This document shows, in pieces, positions 54,948 through 63,839 of a DNA stretch of 64,000 nt. The DNA comes from Ureibacillus sinduriensis BLB-1 = JCM 15800. Its GTDB lineage: Bacteria > Bacillota > Bacilli > Bacillales_A > Planococcaceae. Under the pieces are notes generated by a model, which saw only the letters and a list, made by a program, of their open reading frames with translations, did not search any database and was not told the origin of the DNA. The first letter of the stretch is position 1. Each line of letters opens with the position of its first letter. A program made the position numbers and the translations under genes. The stretch is taken from assembly GCF_000772955.1 (NCBI RefSeq), contig NZ_JPVO01000044.1:62001-126000 (forward strand). Reading direction: 5' to 3'.

Positions 54948-55772
54948 ATGTTTCGACATCAAAAAGAATTGCAATTTGAAGTGAAGGTGGAGCGTCCGGA
55001 CGCACTATTAGCCAGACAAATTCAAGAGTTGCTAGGTGGGCAATTTGGAGAAATGAGCGTCATGATGCAGTATCTGTTCCAAGGCTTTAACTGCCGCGGT
55101 GAAGAGAAGTACAAGGATATGTTAATGGATATCGGAACAGAAGAAATCGGTCACGTTGAAATGCTATGTAACCTGATTAGCCAACTACTGGATGGCGTTT
55201 CACCGGCAGAACAAATTGAAGCGGCAAAAGATCCGATGACAGCTGCAATATTAGGTGGAACAAATCCACAACATCTTATTGTAAGCGGGTTGGGAGCAAC
55301 ACCGAAAGATTCGAATGGTGTGCCATGGAATGCCGGTTATATCGCTTCAAGTGGCAATTTACTAGCGGATTTCCGTGCCAATTTAAATGCTGAATCTCAA
55401 GGGCGCCTGCAAGTATCACGAGTATATGAAATGACAACAGACGAAGGGGTTCGCGATGTTCTGCGTAATATGATTGCTCGCGATCGCTACCACCAATATC
55501 AATGGATGGCAGCAATTGCCGAACTTGAAGAAAAGAACGGTGTTGCAGTACCAGGCTCGTTCCCTCCTGAAGCGGAAATGGATGCTCAGGTGCATGCATA
55601 CGAATTTTGGGATTTATCAGAGGGCTCGCAATCGGCAGAGGGACTTTGGGCTAAAGGTTCCGCTCCTGATGGGACAGGAGACTTTATGTATCTTAAAGAT
55701 CCTAAACCGCTTGGCCAAGTGCCAAATCCAAAACCTCCACATTTCTCGACACATAATGATATTAATATATAA
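54948..55772 (+). CDS. Manganese catalase family protein
   Basis: This 274-residue protein has the dimanganese ligand motifs in GEMSVMMQYLFQGFN (Glu and downstream residues), TEEIGHVEMLCNLI and a second ferritin-like helix pair (NLNAESQGRLQVSRVYEMT). It has the C-terminal tail typical of non-heme catalases of spore-formers. It is related to CotJC encoded 8 kb away. The start at 54948 follows TTAGGAGG at 6 bp; an upstream TTG at 54942 would overlap it. Divergent from katX. Confidence 0.88.
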   Translation: MFRHQKELQFEVKVERPDALLARQIQELLGGQFGEMSVMMQYLFQGFNCRGEEKYKDMLMDIGTEEIGHVEMLCNLISQLLDGVSPAEQIEAAKDPMTAAILGGTNPQHLIVSGLGATPKDSNGVPWNAGYIASSGNLLADFRANLNAESQGRLQVSRVYEMTTDEGVRDVLRNMIARDRYHQYQWMAAIAELEEKNGVAVPGSFPPEAEMDAQVHAYEFWDLSEGSQSAEGLWAKGSAPDGTGDFMYLKDPKPLGQVPNPKPPHFSTHNDINI

Positions 55773-55781
55773 GCAAAAATC

Positions 55782-55826
55782 AAAAGGGGAATCGCTGCAT
55801 TTTACGTGCAACGATTCCCTTTTATT
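55782..55826. terminator. Bidirectional terminator
   Basis: AAAAGGGGAATCG.TGCA pairs with TGCA.CGATTCCCTTTT between the Mn-catalase and RNase J genes. Confidence 0.87.
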
Positions 55827-57489
55827 AGATCGCAATAATGATGGGAAGGATCATCGGTTTTTTCTTAGTTTTTTCAAACAAGTAAATACCCACTTCTTTT
55901 TTTATGGCTCTCTTCATCCCCATTATATTGGGGTCTTTGAATGGATCAACTGTTCTTTTTACGAGTTCATTTATGTCCTGTAACAAACTTTCTGAATCTC
56001 TTGCATAAACAAATCCTCTCGAAATACAATCGGGATCCGAGATTCGTTTGCCATCCTCTTTGCTAATTGTGACGACCACCACCAACATCCCTTCTTCGGA
56101 AAGGTGTTTACGATCTCGTAGTACAATTTCAACAATTTCATCATCCCCAACATTATCAACATAAGTATCCCCGGCAGGCACTTTTCTAGTTTGGCGGGCT
56201 TCCCCATCAGCAATATCCACGACATCGCCATTACGAATAATGAATGTATGATTGCGTTCAACACCAACTGCTTCCGCGAGTAAACGATGTATATGAAGCA
56301 TCCGGTATTCGCCATGAATAGGGATAAAATATTTTGGCTTCATAAGTGTTAGCATAAGCTTCAAATCTTCTTGATACCCATGCCCCGAAACATGCATTCC
56401 CGTAGTGCTTGAAGAGCCATATATAACCTTTGCCCCCAGTTGGAAAAGATTATCAACTATTTTCGAAACGCCCTTTTCATTTCCGGGAATTGGGGAAGAC
56501 GCAAATATCACCGTATCATCAGGTAATACCCGTACATCTCGGTTATTGTTTGTTGATAATTTCGATAGGGCGGCTAATGGCTCGCCTTGGCTGCCGGTAC
56601 ATAACACTACAACACGCTCAGGTGGGTATTGTTTTATATCACGTGCATCGATCAGCATCCAATCTGGAATTTCAACATAGCCTCGTTCTTTTGCGACTTT
56701 TACCACATTCACCATACTACGGCCCAATAAAGCTAATTTACGATTCGTTTTTATAGTCGCATGGACGATTTGTTGCACACGATTAACATTAGAAGCAAAC
56801 GTGGAGATAATGATTTTTCCTGTAGCGTTCAAGAAGGCTTCCTCGATATGTGATCCAACTTTGCTTTCCGAAGGTGTCAAGCCAGGCCGTTCTGCGTTTG
56901 TACTTTCAGAAATTAAGGCAAGGACGCCTTCTTCGCCGATTTTCGCCATTTTGTGAATATCTGAATATTGGTCATTTATCGGTGTAAGGTCGAATTTGAA
57001 GTCACCGGTATGGACAACTTTTCCTTCCGGAGTATCAAATACAATTCCCAGACAGTCGGGAATACTATGACTTGTTCTGAAGAAGCTGGCTTTCATCTCG
57101 CCTAAATTCAACTTGGACTCTGAGTTGATTTCGATTAATGTAGATTCCCGCAAAATTTTATGTTCTTTAAGCTTTAATTCGATTAGACCAAGTGTAAACC
57201 TAGTGGCATATACTGGGATATTAAGCTTTTTAAGAAAGTAGGGTATCCCGCCGATATGATCTTCGTGGCCATGGGTTACTACCAGTCCGCGGATTTTATG
57301 TTTGTTTTCCTGCAAATAAGAAACATCAGGAATGATCAAATTAATTCCGAGCAGCGACTCATCTGCAAATTTTGCACCACAGTCAACGATTACTAAGTCG
57401 TTGCCATATTCAATAACATACATATTTTTGCCGATTTCATTTATACCACCTAAAGCAAAAATAGAAAGTGTACTTTTTCTATCAGACAA
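55825..57489 (-). CDS. Ribonuclease J-type beta-CASP metallo-beta-lactamase
   Basis: This 554-residue enzyme has the MBL motifs FALGGINEIGKNMYV near residue 12, THGHEDHIGGIP near 72 and HTGDFKFD near 160. Beta-CASP motifs include STFASNVNRVQQ near 232, the GRSM loop, VSGHG near 361 and IPIHGEYRMLHIH near 380. It ends in RPMILPIIIAI like RnjA. It trims and cuts RNA from the 5' end. TTG 57489 is preferred as start (GAGGGG 5 bp upstream; gives 554 residues against 555 for RnjA). Whether it is the J1 or an additional paralogue cannot be told. Confidence 0.9.
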   Translation of the reverse strand: MSDRKSTLSIFALGGINEIGKNMYVIEYGNDLVIVDCGAKFADESLLGINLIIPDVSYLQENKHKIRGLVVTHGHEDHIGGIPYFLKKLNIPVYATRFTLGLIELKLKEHKILRESTLIEINSESKLNLGEMKASFFRTSHSIPDCLGIVFDTPEGKVVHTGDFKFDLTPINDQYSDIHKMAKIGEEGVLALISESTNAERPGLTPSESKVGSHIEEAFLNATGKIIISTFASNVNRVQQIVHATIKTNRKLALLGRSMVNVVKVAKERGYVEIPDWMLIDARDIKQYPPERVVVLCTGSQGEPLAALSKLSTNNNRDVRVLPDDTVIFASSPIPGNEKGVSKIVDNLFQLGAKVIYGSSSTTGMHVSGHGYQEDLKLMLTLMKPKYFIPIHGEYRMLHIHRLLAEAVGVERNHTFIIRNGDVVDIADGEARQTRKVPAGDTYVDNVGDDEIVEIVLRDRKHLSEEGMLVVVVTISKEDGKRISDPDCISRGFVYARDSESLLQDINELVKRTVDPFKDPNIMGMKRAIKKEVGIYLFEKTKKKPMILPIIIAI

Positions 57490-57694
57490 ATTGACCCCTC
57501 TTTTCAACAACATTTACTAAATTACAGTATAGGTAGATGCAAGTTGAACTATACGAAAAGAATCCAAAGTATATTAAGTTCTGAAAATAACACTTTCTAT
57601 CAGAAAAACTACTAAAATCGAGAATGAAAAGAGAAGTTCTCGAATAATAATATTTTATAACTAATAGAAAATAATTGTAAAAGGGGTGAGTAGG

Positions 57695-58381
57695 TTGTTC
57701 CAATTATTTTTATTGTTGTTAGAAGTGGTCTATCTTTTTTTAGCATTCAAGACAGGAAGTACTCTATATTTAATCGTTGCAATAGGATTAGGTGCTTGGT
57801 GGCTCTATGAGTTAAACAAAGACGCGAAAAAACGAAGCGAAGCTTTACTAAATGAAACGATTCAAAAAGTAGAACAGCACCCTCATACTCGCTATATTAT
57901 ATCTTCCGATTATTTAAGTGCATTAATGCTTGATGAAAACTCCAATACATTAAGAATACTAGAGAGAGAAGAGATAGATGAGGATTTTGATAAGAAAGAA
58001 TATGATTTTGAGGAATTATATGAAACAGCTATAGTGGAAGATGGAAATAATGTTGCCTTGACATCGAAAGGTGGCGTGCATGGTTGGTCCCTCATCGACG
58101 GGGGGGCAAAAGTGGATGTTCATGTAAATGAAATCGAAGAGACTCAAGAGCAAAAAGAGAAGGCCAAAGAAGTTAAGAAATTAATACTTAAAATTGTAGT
58201 GGATGATTTGGCCGATCCAATACTGGAATATGTCTTTTTGGACAATGAGCAAGAAGTTCCGAAAGAACTGGATGAATACAAGGATATCTTTAAAGAATGT
58301 ACAAAGTGGTATCAAAAAATAAGCGTTATCATTAAAAGGCACGAGCATGAACGGAAGATTCAGGAAGTACAAATAATTTAG
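57695..58381 (+). CDS. Hypothetical membrane-anchored protein
   Basis: This protein of about 228 residues has two N-terminal hydrophobic helices (about 2-19 and 22-40) followed by an acidic, charged cytoplasmic domain. The C-terminal half contains a conserved-looking KKLILKIVVDDLADPILEYVFL stretch. The start is probably TTG 57695 behind AAGGGGTG; a GTG at 57686 overlaps that site. The family is not recognised. Confidence 0.6.
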   Translation: MFQLFLLLLEVVYLFLAFKTGSTLYLIVAIGLGAWWLYELNKDAKKRSEALLNETIQKVEQHPHTRYIISSDYLSALMLDENSNTLRILEREEIDEDFDKKEYDFEELYETAIVEDGNNVALTSKGGVHGWSLIDGGAKVDVHVNEIEETQEQKEKAKEVKKLILKIVVDDLADPILEYVFLDNEQEVPKELDEYKDIFKECTKWYQKISVIIKRHEHERKIQEVQII

Positions 58382-58386
58382 CTTAG

Positions 58387-58426
58387 AGGTTACAAATAAT
58401 TTACAATTATTTGTAACCTTATTTTA
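58387..58426 (+). terminator. Terminator
   Basis: AGGTTACAAATAATT pairs with AATTATTTGTAACCT and a T-rich tail follows. Confidence 0.88.
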
Positions 58427-58472
58427 TATAATAAATAGTGTGCATAATCGAGAGAATTAAGGGGGACTTCCA

Positions 58473-59198
58473 TTGAGAGTTTCAAAATTTAATAACCTGT
58501 ATCAATTGACACTGTGGCCAAACCTTTTTCCGGTAAATTGTTATATTTTCGAAGAACAGAATGAACTGATATTAATTGACGCAGGAATGCCTGCGAGTTT
58601 TAAAGGTATCGACGATTTGATAAAAAAGATGCAAAAACCGCTGACAAACATCGTCCTGACTCATGCGCATGGAGATCATGTCGGGGCATTAATGAGGTTA
58701 AAGAAGGAATATCCGGAAGCTTGTGTATCCATTTCTGGTCGTGATAGCCGCTTGCTCGCAGGAGATAAAACCTTGGATGCACATGAGCCTCAATCACCCA
58801 TTAAAGGTGGCGTGCCAAAGAATTTCGAAATAGTTGCAGAACGACTATTGAAAGAGGGGGATCTTGTCGGTTCGCTTGAAGTAGTTGAAACACCTGGGCA
58901 TACACCTGGCTCAATTTCCCTACTTGATAGAAATCTCAAGGCAATTATAGTGGGAGATGCTTTTCAAACCCACCGAAAAGTTGCTGTTAGTGGTCAAATG
59001 GTGCCCTTGTTTCCTTTTCCTGCCTTTGGCACTTGGAATAAAGAATTATCACTTGAAAGTGCGAAAAAAATTGAGCATTTAGAACCTCAAATTCTTGCAT
59101 CAGGTCACGGCAAAGTATTGGTTGATCCCAAAATGGAAATTAATCGTGCGATAACTGAAGCAGAAGCAAATCTAACGAAACACCTCCAGGAACTATAA
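58473..59198 (+). CDS. Metallo-beta-lactamase-fold hydrolase
   Basis: This 241-residue protein has the zinc motif LTHAHGDHVG near residue 64, the later ETPGHTPGSISL (His near 147), VGDAF near 167 and ASGHGK near 212. It is a glyoxalase II-like or YflN-like hydrolase of unknown substrate. The start is TTG 58473 with GGGGG 7 bp upstream. A short hairpin (TGGATGA/TCATCCA, 59228-59255) with five T nearby probably ends it. Confidence 0.85.
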   Translation: MRVSKFNNLYQLTLWPNLFPVNCYIFEEQNELILIDAGMPASFKGIDDLIKKMQKPLTNIVLTHAHGDHVGALMRLKKEYPEACVSISGRDSRLLAGDKTLDAHEPQSPIKGGVPKNFEIVAERLLKEGDLVGSLEVVETPGHTPGSISLLDRNLKAIIVGDAFQTHRKVAVSGQMVPLFPFPAFGTWNKELSLESAKKIEHLEPQILASGHGKVLVDPKMEINRAITEAEANLTKHLQEL

Positions 59199-59277
59199 TG
59201 TTATACATCCCGAAGCAAATTCCTTAATGGATGAGCGGTTGTCAAGGTCATCCAATGCTTTTTGCAAGATTTGCATG

Positions 59278-59772
59278 TTAGAGGTGGATACTCACCTGTG
59301 TACCAATCGGGACAATTCCTGCCAATTCTTCAACATCGTTATTATACATGCGAATGCAGCCTTTCGACACAGCCTTCCCAATCGAATCGGGATCATTTGT
59401 CCCGTGAATCCCGTAGCTTTGTTTCGATAAACTCATCCACATCGTTCCGAATGGCCCGCCAGGATTTGGTGCTTTATTAATAATAATATAACTGCCGGTC
59501 GGTGTGTCATAAAGAACTCTACCTACAGCAATCGGATATTGTTTTTGTAATTCATCATTATGAAAGAGCTTCAACCAACGACCATTAATGGAAACCTCAA
59601 TCCGGTAGGGCAGTGTATTTGGATCGGGAAATCCAGGTATTTCAATTAATTGGCCAACGTTAATGATATTCGCATTAATGGCGGGGTTTGCACGAATAAT
59701 TGTGGAAAGCGGAGTACGGTAGTCAACGGATATTTGAAAAAGGGTTTCTCCTCGTTTTACAGTATGAAGCAT
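59278..59772 (-). CDS. ykuD: L,D-transpeptidase with LysM domain (YkuD)
   Basis: This 164-residue enzyme matches B. subtilis YkuD in length and layout. A LysM domain (1-50, [16 protein letters not shown]) is followed by a YkuD catalytic domain with [23 protein letters not shown] (catalytic His and Cys). It makes L,D cross-links in peptidoglycan and in B. subtilis is a spore protein. No signal peptide is present, as in YkuD. The ATG follows GGAG at 9 bp. Confidence 0.9.
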   Translation of the reverse strand: MLHTVKRGETLFQISVDYRTPLSTIIRANPAINANIINVGQLIEIPGFPDPNTLPYRIEVSINGRWLKLFHNDELQKQYPIAVGRVLYDTPTGSYIIINKAPNPGGPFGTMWMSLSKQSYGIHGTNDPDSIGKAVSKGCIRMYNNDVEELAGIVPIGTQVSIHL

Positions 59773-59972
59773 TCAATTCAACTCCGTTTTTCAAAATTTT
59801 TGTTCCCAATAGTTTATGACAGGGTGCGTATTAAGTGCAATACGGGGATAACGGATTTCTGGTCAAATGAGTTAATAAAATTAGGCAATGCTTGGTCACT
59901 TATTATATATCTTCCAATCGTTGTATGATGATACAATTAGCTGAGGAATTTATACATACTATGGAGGAAAGA

Positions 59973-60848
59973 ATGCGCAAATATATAGGAGAAGTTATGC
60001 TGTGTATTACAGCAATTATTTGGGGAAGTGGCTTTGTTGTCAGCAGTATTGCTCTGGAGCATTACACTCCTTATCAGGTATTGGCTGGAAGGTTTTTAAT
60101 CGGGTTTGTTGTATTAAGTGGGATTTATTACAAAAGACTTATGGTTTTAAATAGAAAAATTATCATAAAGGGATTGGTGCTAGGTTTTTTCCTATACTTG
60201 GCCTTTGCTCTGCAAACAGTTGGATTGCAGTATACGACCCCTTCTAAAAATGCCTTTCTAACAGCAGTTAATGTAGTAATAGTACCTTTTATTGCATTCC
60301 TGGCTTATAAGAGGAAAATCGATAAATTTGAGTTCATGGGGGCATTCTTGGCAATCTTCGGAGTAGGGTTATTATCCCTTCAATTTACAACAAGCATCAA
60401 TGTAGGGGATATTCTAACGCTTGCCTGTGCAGTTGCCTTTGCTTATCAAATTTTTTATACAGCTAAGTTTGTGAAGGATGAAGATCCCATCACGTTAACA
60501 ATTGTTCAAATGTTTTTTGCAGCTGTTTTTTCATGGATTGTTGTTCTCTTTAAAGGAGAGATAAACTTTTCCACTGAAACGGAAGCCGTGTCAGCCATTA
60601 TATATTTAGCCATATTCTCGACAACCCTTGCATATCTTTTCCAAACAATTGCTCAAAAGTCTACAAATGAAACGAAGGCGGCCATTATTCTTTCAACCGA
60701 GTCTTTCTGGGGAATGATATTTTCGGTACTACTGCTGGGTGAAGTGTTAACAAGCAGAATGATTATCGGGGCGGCATTCATTCTTTGTGCGATTTTGATT
60801 GCTGAAACCAAGTTATCCTTCTTAAAAAAGAGAGGCATTGAAAACTGA
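59973..60848 (+). CDS. EamA/DMT-family transporter
   Basis: This 291-residue membrane protein has ten predicted helices in two EamA repeats (AIIWGSGFVVSSIALEHYTPY at the start, TESFWGMIFSVLLLGEVL near residue 245). It exports an unknown metabolite. The start at 59973 follows TGGAGGAAAGA; the frame is open 27 codons upstream, but that part is hydrophilic and unlike the family. Confidence 0.87.
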   Translation: MRKYIGEVMLCITAIIWGSGFVVSSIALEHYTPYQVLAGRFLIGFVVLSGIYYKRLMVLNRKIIIKGLVLGFFLYLAFALQTVGLQYTTPSKNAFLTAVNVVIVPFIAFLAYKRKIDKFEFMGAFLAIFGVGLLSLQFTTSINVGDILTLACAVAFAYQIFYTAKFVKDEDPITLTIVQMFFAAVFSWIVVLFKGEINFSTETEAVSAIIYLAIFSTTLAYLFQTIAQKSTNETKAAIILSTESFWGMIFSVLLLGEVLTSRMIIGAAFILCAILIAETKLSFLKKRGIEN

Positions 60849-60867
60849 ACATAGGATTTTTTGTATA

Positions 60868-60906
60868 GTGTAGACAAAGTCGACAACCGACTTTGTCTTA
60901 TTTTTT
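60868..60906 (+). terminator. Terminator sharing its core with the tlp terminator
   Basis: AGACAAAGTCG pairs with CGACTTTGTCT followed by T. The 16 bases from 60868 are identical to 6468-6483. Confidence 0.88.
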
Positions 60907-60975
60907 AGGAAATTAAATGAGGACAGTCTGGATGTCCTTTTGAACTTCATGCGGGCGTTTGTTCGACAGCATGTC

Positions 60976-61548
60976 CTATGTATGAGGTTTGGTTAATGCA
61001 CTCGTGGTTATACCTACACAAAGAATCGTAAAAATCGATAGGAGAAATGTATTGGATGATATAAAGACTCCGCCTAAACAAACAACTGCCGCATCAATAA
61101 TAAAAATGACAATCCCGACATTTATATGTGTTTTATCTGAAATAAACTGAGCCAATAAATCAGTCCCTCCGGTACTTGTCTCGTATCGTAACATAAGCCC
61201 GATCCCGATCCCTACAAAAATTCCACCTATAATTGAACTGGTAATGGGGGGAAGTTCGACAAGGGTACGAAACGGTTTAAATAAATCGATCATTACTGAA
61301 GATACTAATAGCCCGTGCAGGCTATTAAAGAAATAAGGTTTATACTTAAACCACGCAAGTATAAAGATTGGAATGCTTAAAACAATGATCATAAGGCCGA
61401 TTTTAAGACTGAATAAATAATAAATGATTAATGAAAGTCCGATAATGCCACCGTCTAGAATTTCGTAAGGTGTTAAAAATACATTGATTCCCAAGGATAA
61501 GAAAATACTGCCTAAAACAATAGCGATGCCTTTCTGTATAAATTGCAT
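60976..61548 (-). CDS. YitT-type membrane protein without the C-terminal DUF2179 domain
   Basis: This 190-residue protein has five to six membrane helices and the YitT membrane-domain signatures NVFLTPYEILDGGIIGLSL near residue 22 and YETSTGGTDLLAQFI near 122. Full YitT/YqfU proteins are about 280 residues and end in a soluble DUF2179 domain that is absent here, with no trace of it downstream. Function unknown. The ATG follows GAGGGG. Confidence 0.75.
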   Translation of the reverse strand: MQFIQKGIAIVLGSIFLSLGINVFLTPYEILDGGIIGLSLIIYYLFSLKIGLMIIVLSIPIFILAWFKYKPYFFNSLHGLLVSSVMIDLFKPFRTLVELPPITSSIIGGIFVGIGIGLMLRYETSTGGTDLLAQFISDKTHINVGIVIFIIDAAVVCLGGVFISSNTFLLSIFTILCVGITTSALTKPHT

Positions 61549-61654
61549 GCAATACCCCTCATAAACTGGACATGCATTATTTTATGAAGAGGTTGTACAG
61601 AAAATGAACATCTGTTTTTGAAATTAAAGGAACAGTTCCATGAGCGCATTATGC

Positions 61655-62254
61655 TTAAGTTTCCCCGGGTACCTTCATGAAACGGATTGTACGGTGGGTA
61701 CTATCGTATAAACACCATTCCCTGTTGCCGACCACGGACCCAACATTGATCCAATAATTATTCATTTGTAATTTTATTTCATTTCCAAAGTGGATAGGTT
61801 CATGTACTTTCCTGTTTCCTGTGTAAAGCCCACTTCTATGGCTATGACCAAAAAAGACAAGCGAGGTGTCGATTTCAAGAGTGGCAGTATTAATAGGCTC
61901 CCATTGATTGTCCCATTCAATTTGGTGGCCATGTATCAATGTGGCATCCTCAAGCACCAGCCTTTCCGGTAATGCGGCAAATCGTCCAATACCAGTGACA
62001 GATGTGATACGCTCTTCTTGATTGCCGCGGATGGTTGGGAAAGTTAATAATTTTTCAAACTCCTCCTCGATAATCGCAGCAGCTTTCAATGGTGCATTTG
62101 AAATCGCCAAAGCTTTTTTCTTTCCAATCGTACACTCATAAAGATCTCCAAGACCAATCAGCATAGCATCCGGAGCAAGTGCTTGGATATGTTGCAAAAC
62201 AGCTTTCGTATCATTAGTATTTGAGTGTAAATCCCCTAAAAAAGCATATCTCAT
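61655..62254 (-). CDS. Calcineurin-like metallophosphoesterase (YfcE/MJ0936-like)
   Basis: This 199-residue enzyme shows the full metallophosphoesterase motif series: AFLGDLHSNTND, LIGLGDLYE, TIRGNQE, LIHGHQ and FFGHSHRSGLY. Small enzymes of this type are phosphodiesterases or phosphatases of unknown natural substrate. The start at 62254 follows GTAGGTG and begins at the first beta-strand; an ATG 18 bp upstream overlaps no ribosome site. Confidence 0.85.
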   Translation of the reverse strand: MRYAFLGDLHSNTNDTKAVLQHIQALAPDAMLIGLGDLYECTIGKKKALAISNAPLKAAAIIEEEFEKLLTFPTIRGNQEERITSVTGIGRFAALPERLVLEDATLIHGHQIEWDNQWEPINTATLEIDTSLVFFGHSHRSGLYTGNRKVHEPIHFGNEIKLQMNNYWINVGSVVGNREWCLYDSTHRTIRFMKVPGET

Positions 62255-62438
62255 TTTTTCACCTACAAACATGAATTCATTTATTTTTATTTTAGTCCAG
62301 TTTGCCCATTATGAAAACATGGCAGTGGAGAAAGACAAAATAACTGAAATTATACAAAGTAAATAAATTTATTCCACTCATAATCCCATCGATATTTTGA
62401 CATGATAAAGGCATAACATTTTTGGAGGTGTTTTTGAC

Positions 62439-63257
62439 ATGCAAAACAATAATGGTAATGGTAAACGTTTCACGCAAACAGGTACAGATATAGAGGAAGT
62501 TAAGCGCCAAAACGCACAAGGATTCTCGGGAGCTCAATCATTCGGAACTGATCCGCAAAAAGTGCGTGAAGAAATCGCTCAAGAGGCAGGCCCTTTTGGC
62601 AAATCATTCTCTTCAAATCAAGCCCCCCAGTCTTTTGGCGGGAAAACAGCATCAGGTACAGACATCCAGAAAGTGCGCGAAGAGATAGCCCAGGAATCAG
62701 CTCCTTTTGGTAACTCATTCTCTTCAAACCAAGCTTCCCAATCATTTGGTGGGAAAACGGCATCAGGCACTGATATTCAGAAAGTTCGGGAAGAGATAGC
62801 CCAAGAAGGTGGTCCATTTGGCAAATCATTCTCTTCAAACCAAGCCCCTCAATCATTTGGCGGGAAAACGGCGTCAGGTACTGACATCCAAAAAGTAAGA
62901 GAAGAAATTGCTCAGGAATCAGCACCTTTTAGCAGCCAATTCTCTTCAACACAAGGCCAGTCATTTGGCGGGAAAACGGCGTCAGGTACCGACATCCAAA
63001 AAGTAAGAGAAGAAATTGCTCAGGAATCAGCACCTTTTAGCAGCCAATTCTCTTCAACACAAGGCCAATCATTTGGCGGGAAAACAGCGTCAGGTACCGA
63101 CATTCAAAAAGTGAGAGAAGAAATTGCACAAGAATCAGGTCCTTTTAACGTACCTTCTTCTCAACAATCTTCAGCAGGTAAAACAATGGCCGGCACAGAC
63201 ATCGCGGAAGTAAAGCGACAAAACCAACAAGCTGAACAAGGGAAGAATAAATTCTAA
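62439..63257 (+). CDS. sspE: Expanded gamma-type small acid-soluble spore protein
   Basis: This 272-residue protein opens with the SspE-type TGTDIEEVKRQNAQ and closes with AGTDIAEVKRQNQQAEQGKNKF. In between lie six tandem repeats of 36-37 residues, each carrying SGTDIQKVREEIAQE followed by (A/S/G)(G/A)PF. Ordinary gamma-SASPs are about 80-100 residues with two or three repeats. They store amino acids in the spore and are cut by GPR protease; each EEIAQE resembles the GPR site of alpha/beta SASPs. The ATG follows GGAGG at 10 bp. Not membrane bound, no signal peptide. Confidence 0.9.
   Translation: MQNNNGNGKRFTQTGTDIEEVKRQNAQGFSGAQSFGTDPQKVREEIAQEAGPFGKSFSSNQAPQSFGGKTASGTDIQKVREEIAQESAPFGNSFSSNQASQSFGGKTASGTDIQKVREEIAQEGGPFGKSFSSNQAPQSFGGKTASGTDIQKVREEIAQESAPFSSQFSSTQGQSFGGKTASGTDIQKVREEIAQESAPFSSQFSSTQGQSFGGKTASGTDIQKVREEIAQESGPFNVPSSQQSSAGKTMAGTDIAEVKRQNQQAEQGKNKF
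62545..63145 (+). repeat. Six in-frame tandem coding repeats in the gamma-SASP gene
   Basis: Units of about 108-111 bp. The two copies starting at 62883 and 62991 are nearly identical in nucleotides (108-bp period), which shows recent duplication; the older copies differ at synonymous sites. Confidence 0.85.
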
Positions 63258-63267
63258 TTTATTAAGT

Positions 63268-63299
63268 AAAAGCGCCTCTATATAGGGGCGTTTTTATTT
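63268..63299 (+). terminator. Gamma-SASP terminator
   Basis: AAAAGCGCCTCTA pairs with TAGGGGCGTTTTT, allowing a wobble pair, then a T-rich tail. Confidence 0.78.
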
Positions 63300-63338
63300 C
63301 AATAAGCACACTTAGAATTCATGAAAAGGAGCAGAGTT

Positions 63339-63524
63339 ATGCAAAATGAGAAATACACAATTAGTGGTACAGACATTGAAGAAGTAAAAAGAAAAAATGC
63401 GGAATCGGGACTATCCTATAAAGAAGTATTGGAGCATCTTGCGAAAACCGGCGGTAGCAATACGAAAGCGGATAACGCCACAATGGGGATGGGAGTTAAA
63501 AATCATAACGAATATCCAAACTAA
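63339..63524 (+). CDS. Small gamma-SASP-like protein
   Basis: This 61-residue protein begins like the gamma-SASP next to it (SGTDIEEVKRKNAES) but continues with a different helix (SYKEVLEHLAKTGG) and a hydrophilic tail. It is likely another forespore protein of the same origin. The start at 63339 follows AAAAGGAGC; an in-frame ATG 18 bp upstream would overlap this site. Confidence 0.72.
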   Translation: MQNEKYTISGTDIEEVKRKNAESGLSYKEVLEHLAKTGGSNTKADNATMGMGVKNHNEYPN

Positions 63525-63558
63525 AAATGGAATATAAAATTAAAGGAGCGTATAATTC

Positions 63559-63798
63559 GTGAATAAAAATCAAGAAGCATTTTTGGAATCGAAAAAGGAA
63601 TTCGCAAATTTACCGGCTAGCGAAAAACCGGACATGGTGGATTCGGATAATATTAGTTTGTTCGACTTGCACGAGGATATGAAAACAGTCGACGCAATAC
63701 CCGTTGAGGAATTGAACAAGCGAGTGAAAACAGAGGATGATGAACTGATTACAGAAGTATTCAGAAAAGAATCTCCTGATGAAAAGAGACAACATTAG
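63559..63798 (+). CDS. Small acidic hypothetical protein
   Basis: This 79-residue charged protein starts at GTG 63559 with TAAAGGAGC upstream and lies 34 bp after the gamma-SASP-like gene, so they may share a transcript. No hydrophobic segment or known motif is seen. Confidence 0.6.
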   Translation: MNKNQEAFLESKKEFANLPASEKPDMVDSDNISLFDLHEDMKTVDAIPVEELNKRVKTEDDELITEVFRKESPDEKRQH

Positions 63799-63803
63799 AT
63801 TGG

Positions 63804-63839
63804 AGCTATTCAAGCATGAAGAAGCTTGAATAGCTTTTT
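63804..63839 (+). terminator. Terminator
   Basis: AGCTATTCAAGC pairs perfectly with GCTTGAATAGCT and TTTTT follows. The remaining 160 bases to the window end show no gene. Confidence 0.88.

Noticed and set aside
59892-59972. Upstream extension of the EamA gene at 59892
   Set aside because: The added residues are hydrophilic and unlike the family, while 59973 has a strong GGAGG site.
60976-61548. Frameshift in the YitT-like gene hiding a DUF2179 domain
   Set aside because: The sequence past the stop shows no DUF2179-like residues in any frame, so a natural single-domain form is likelier.
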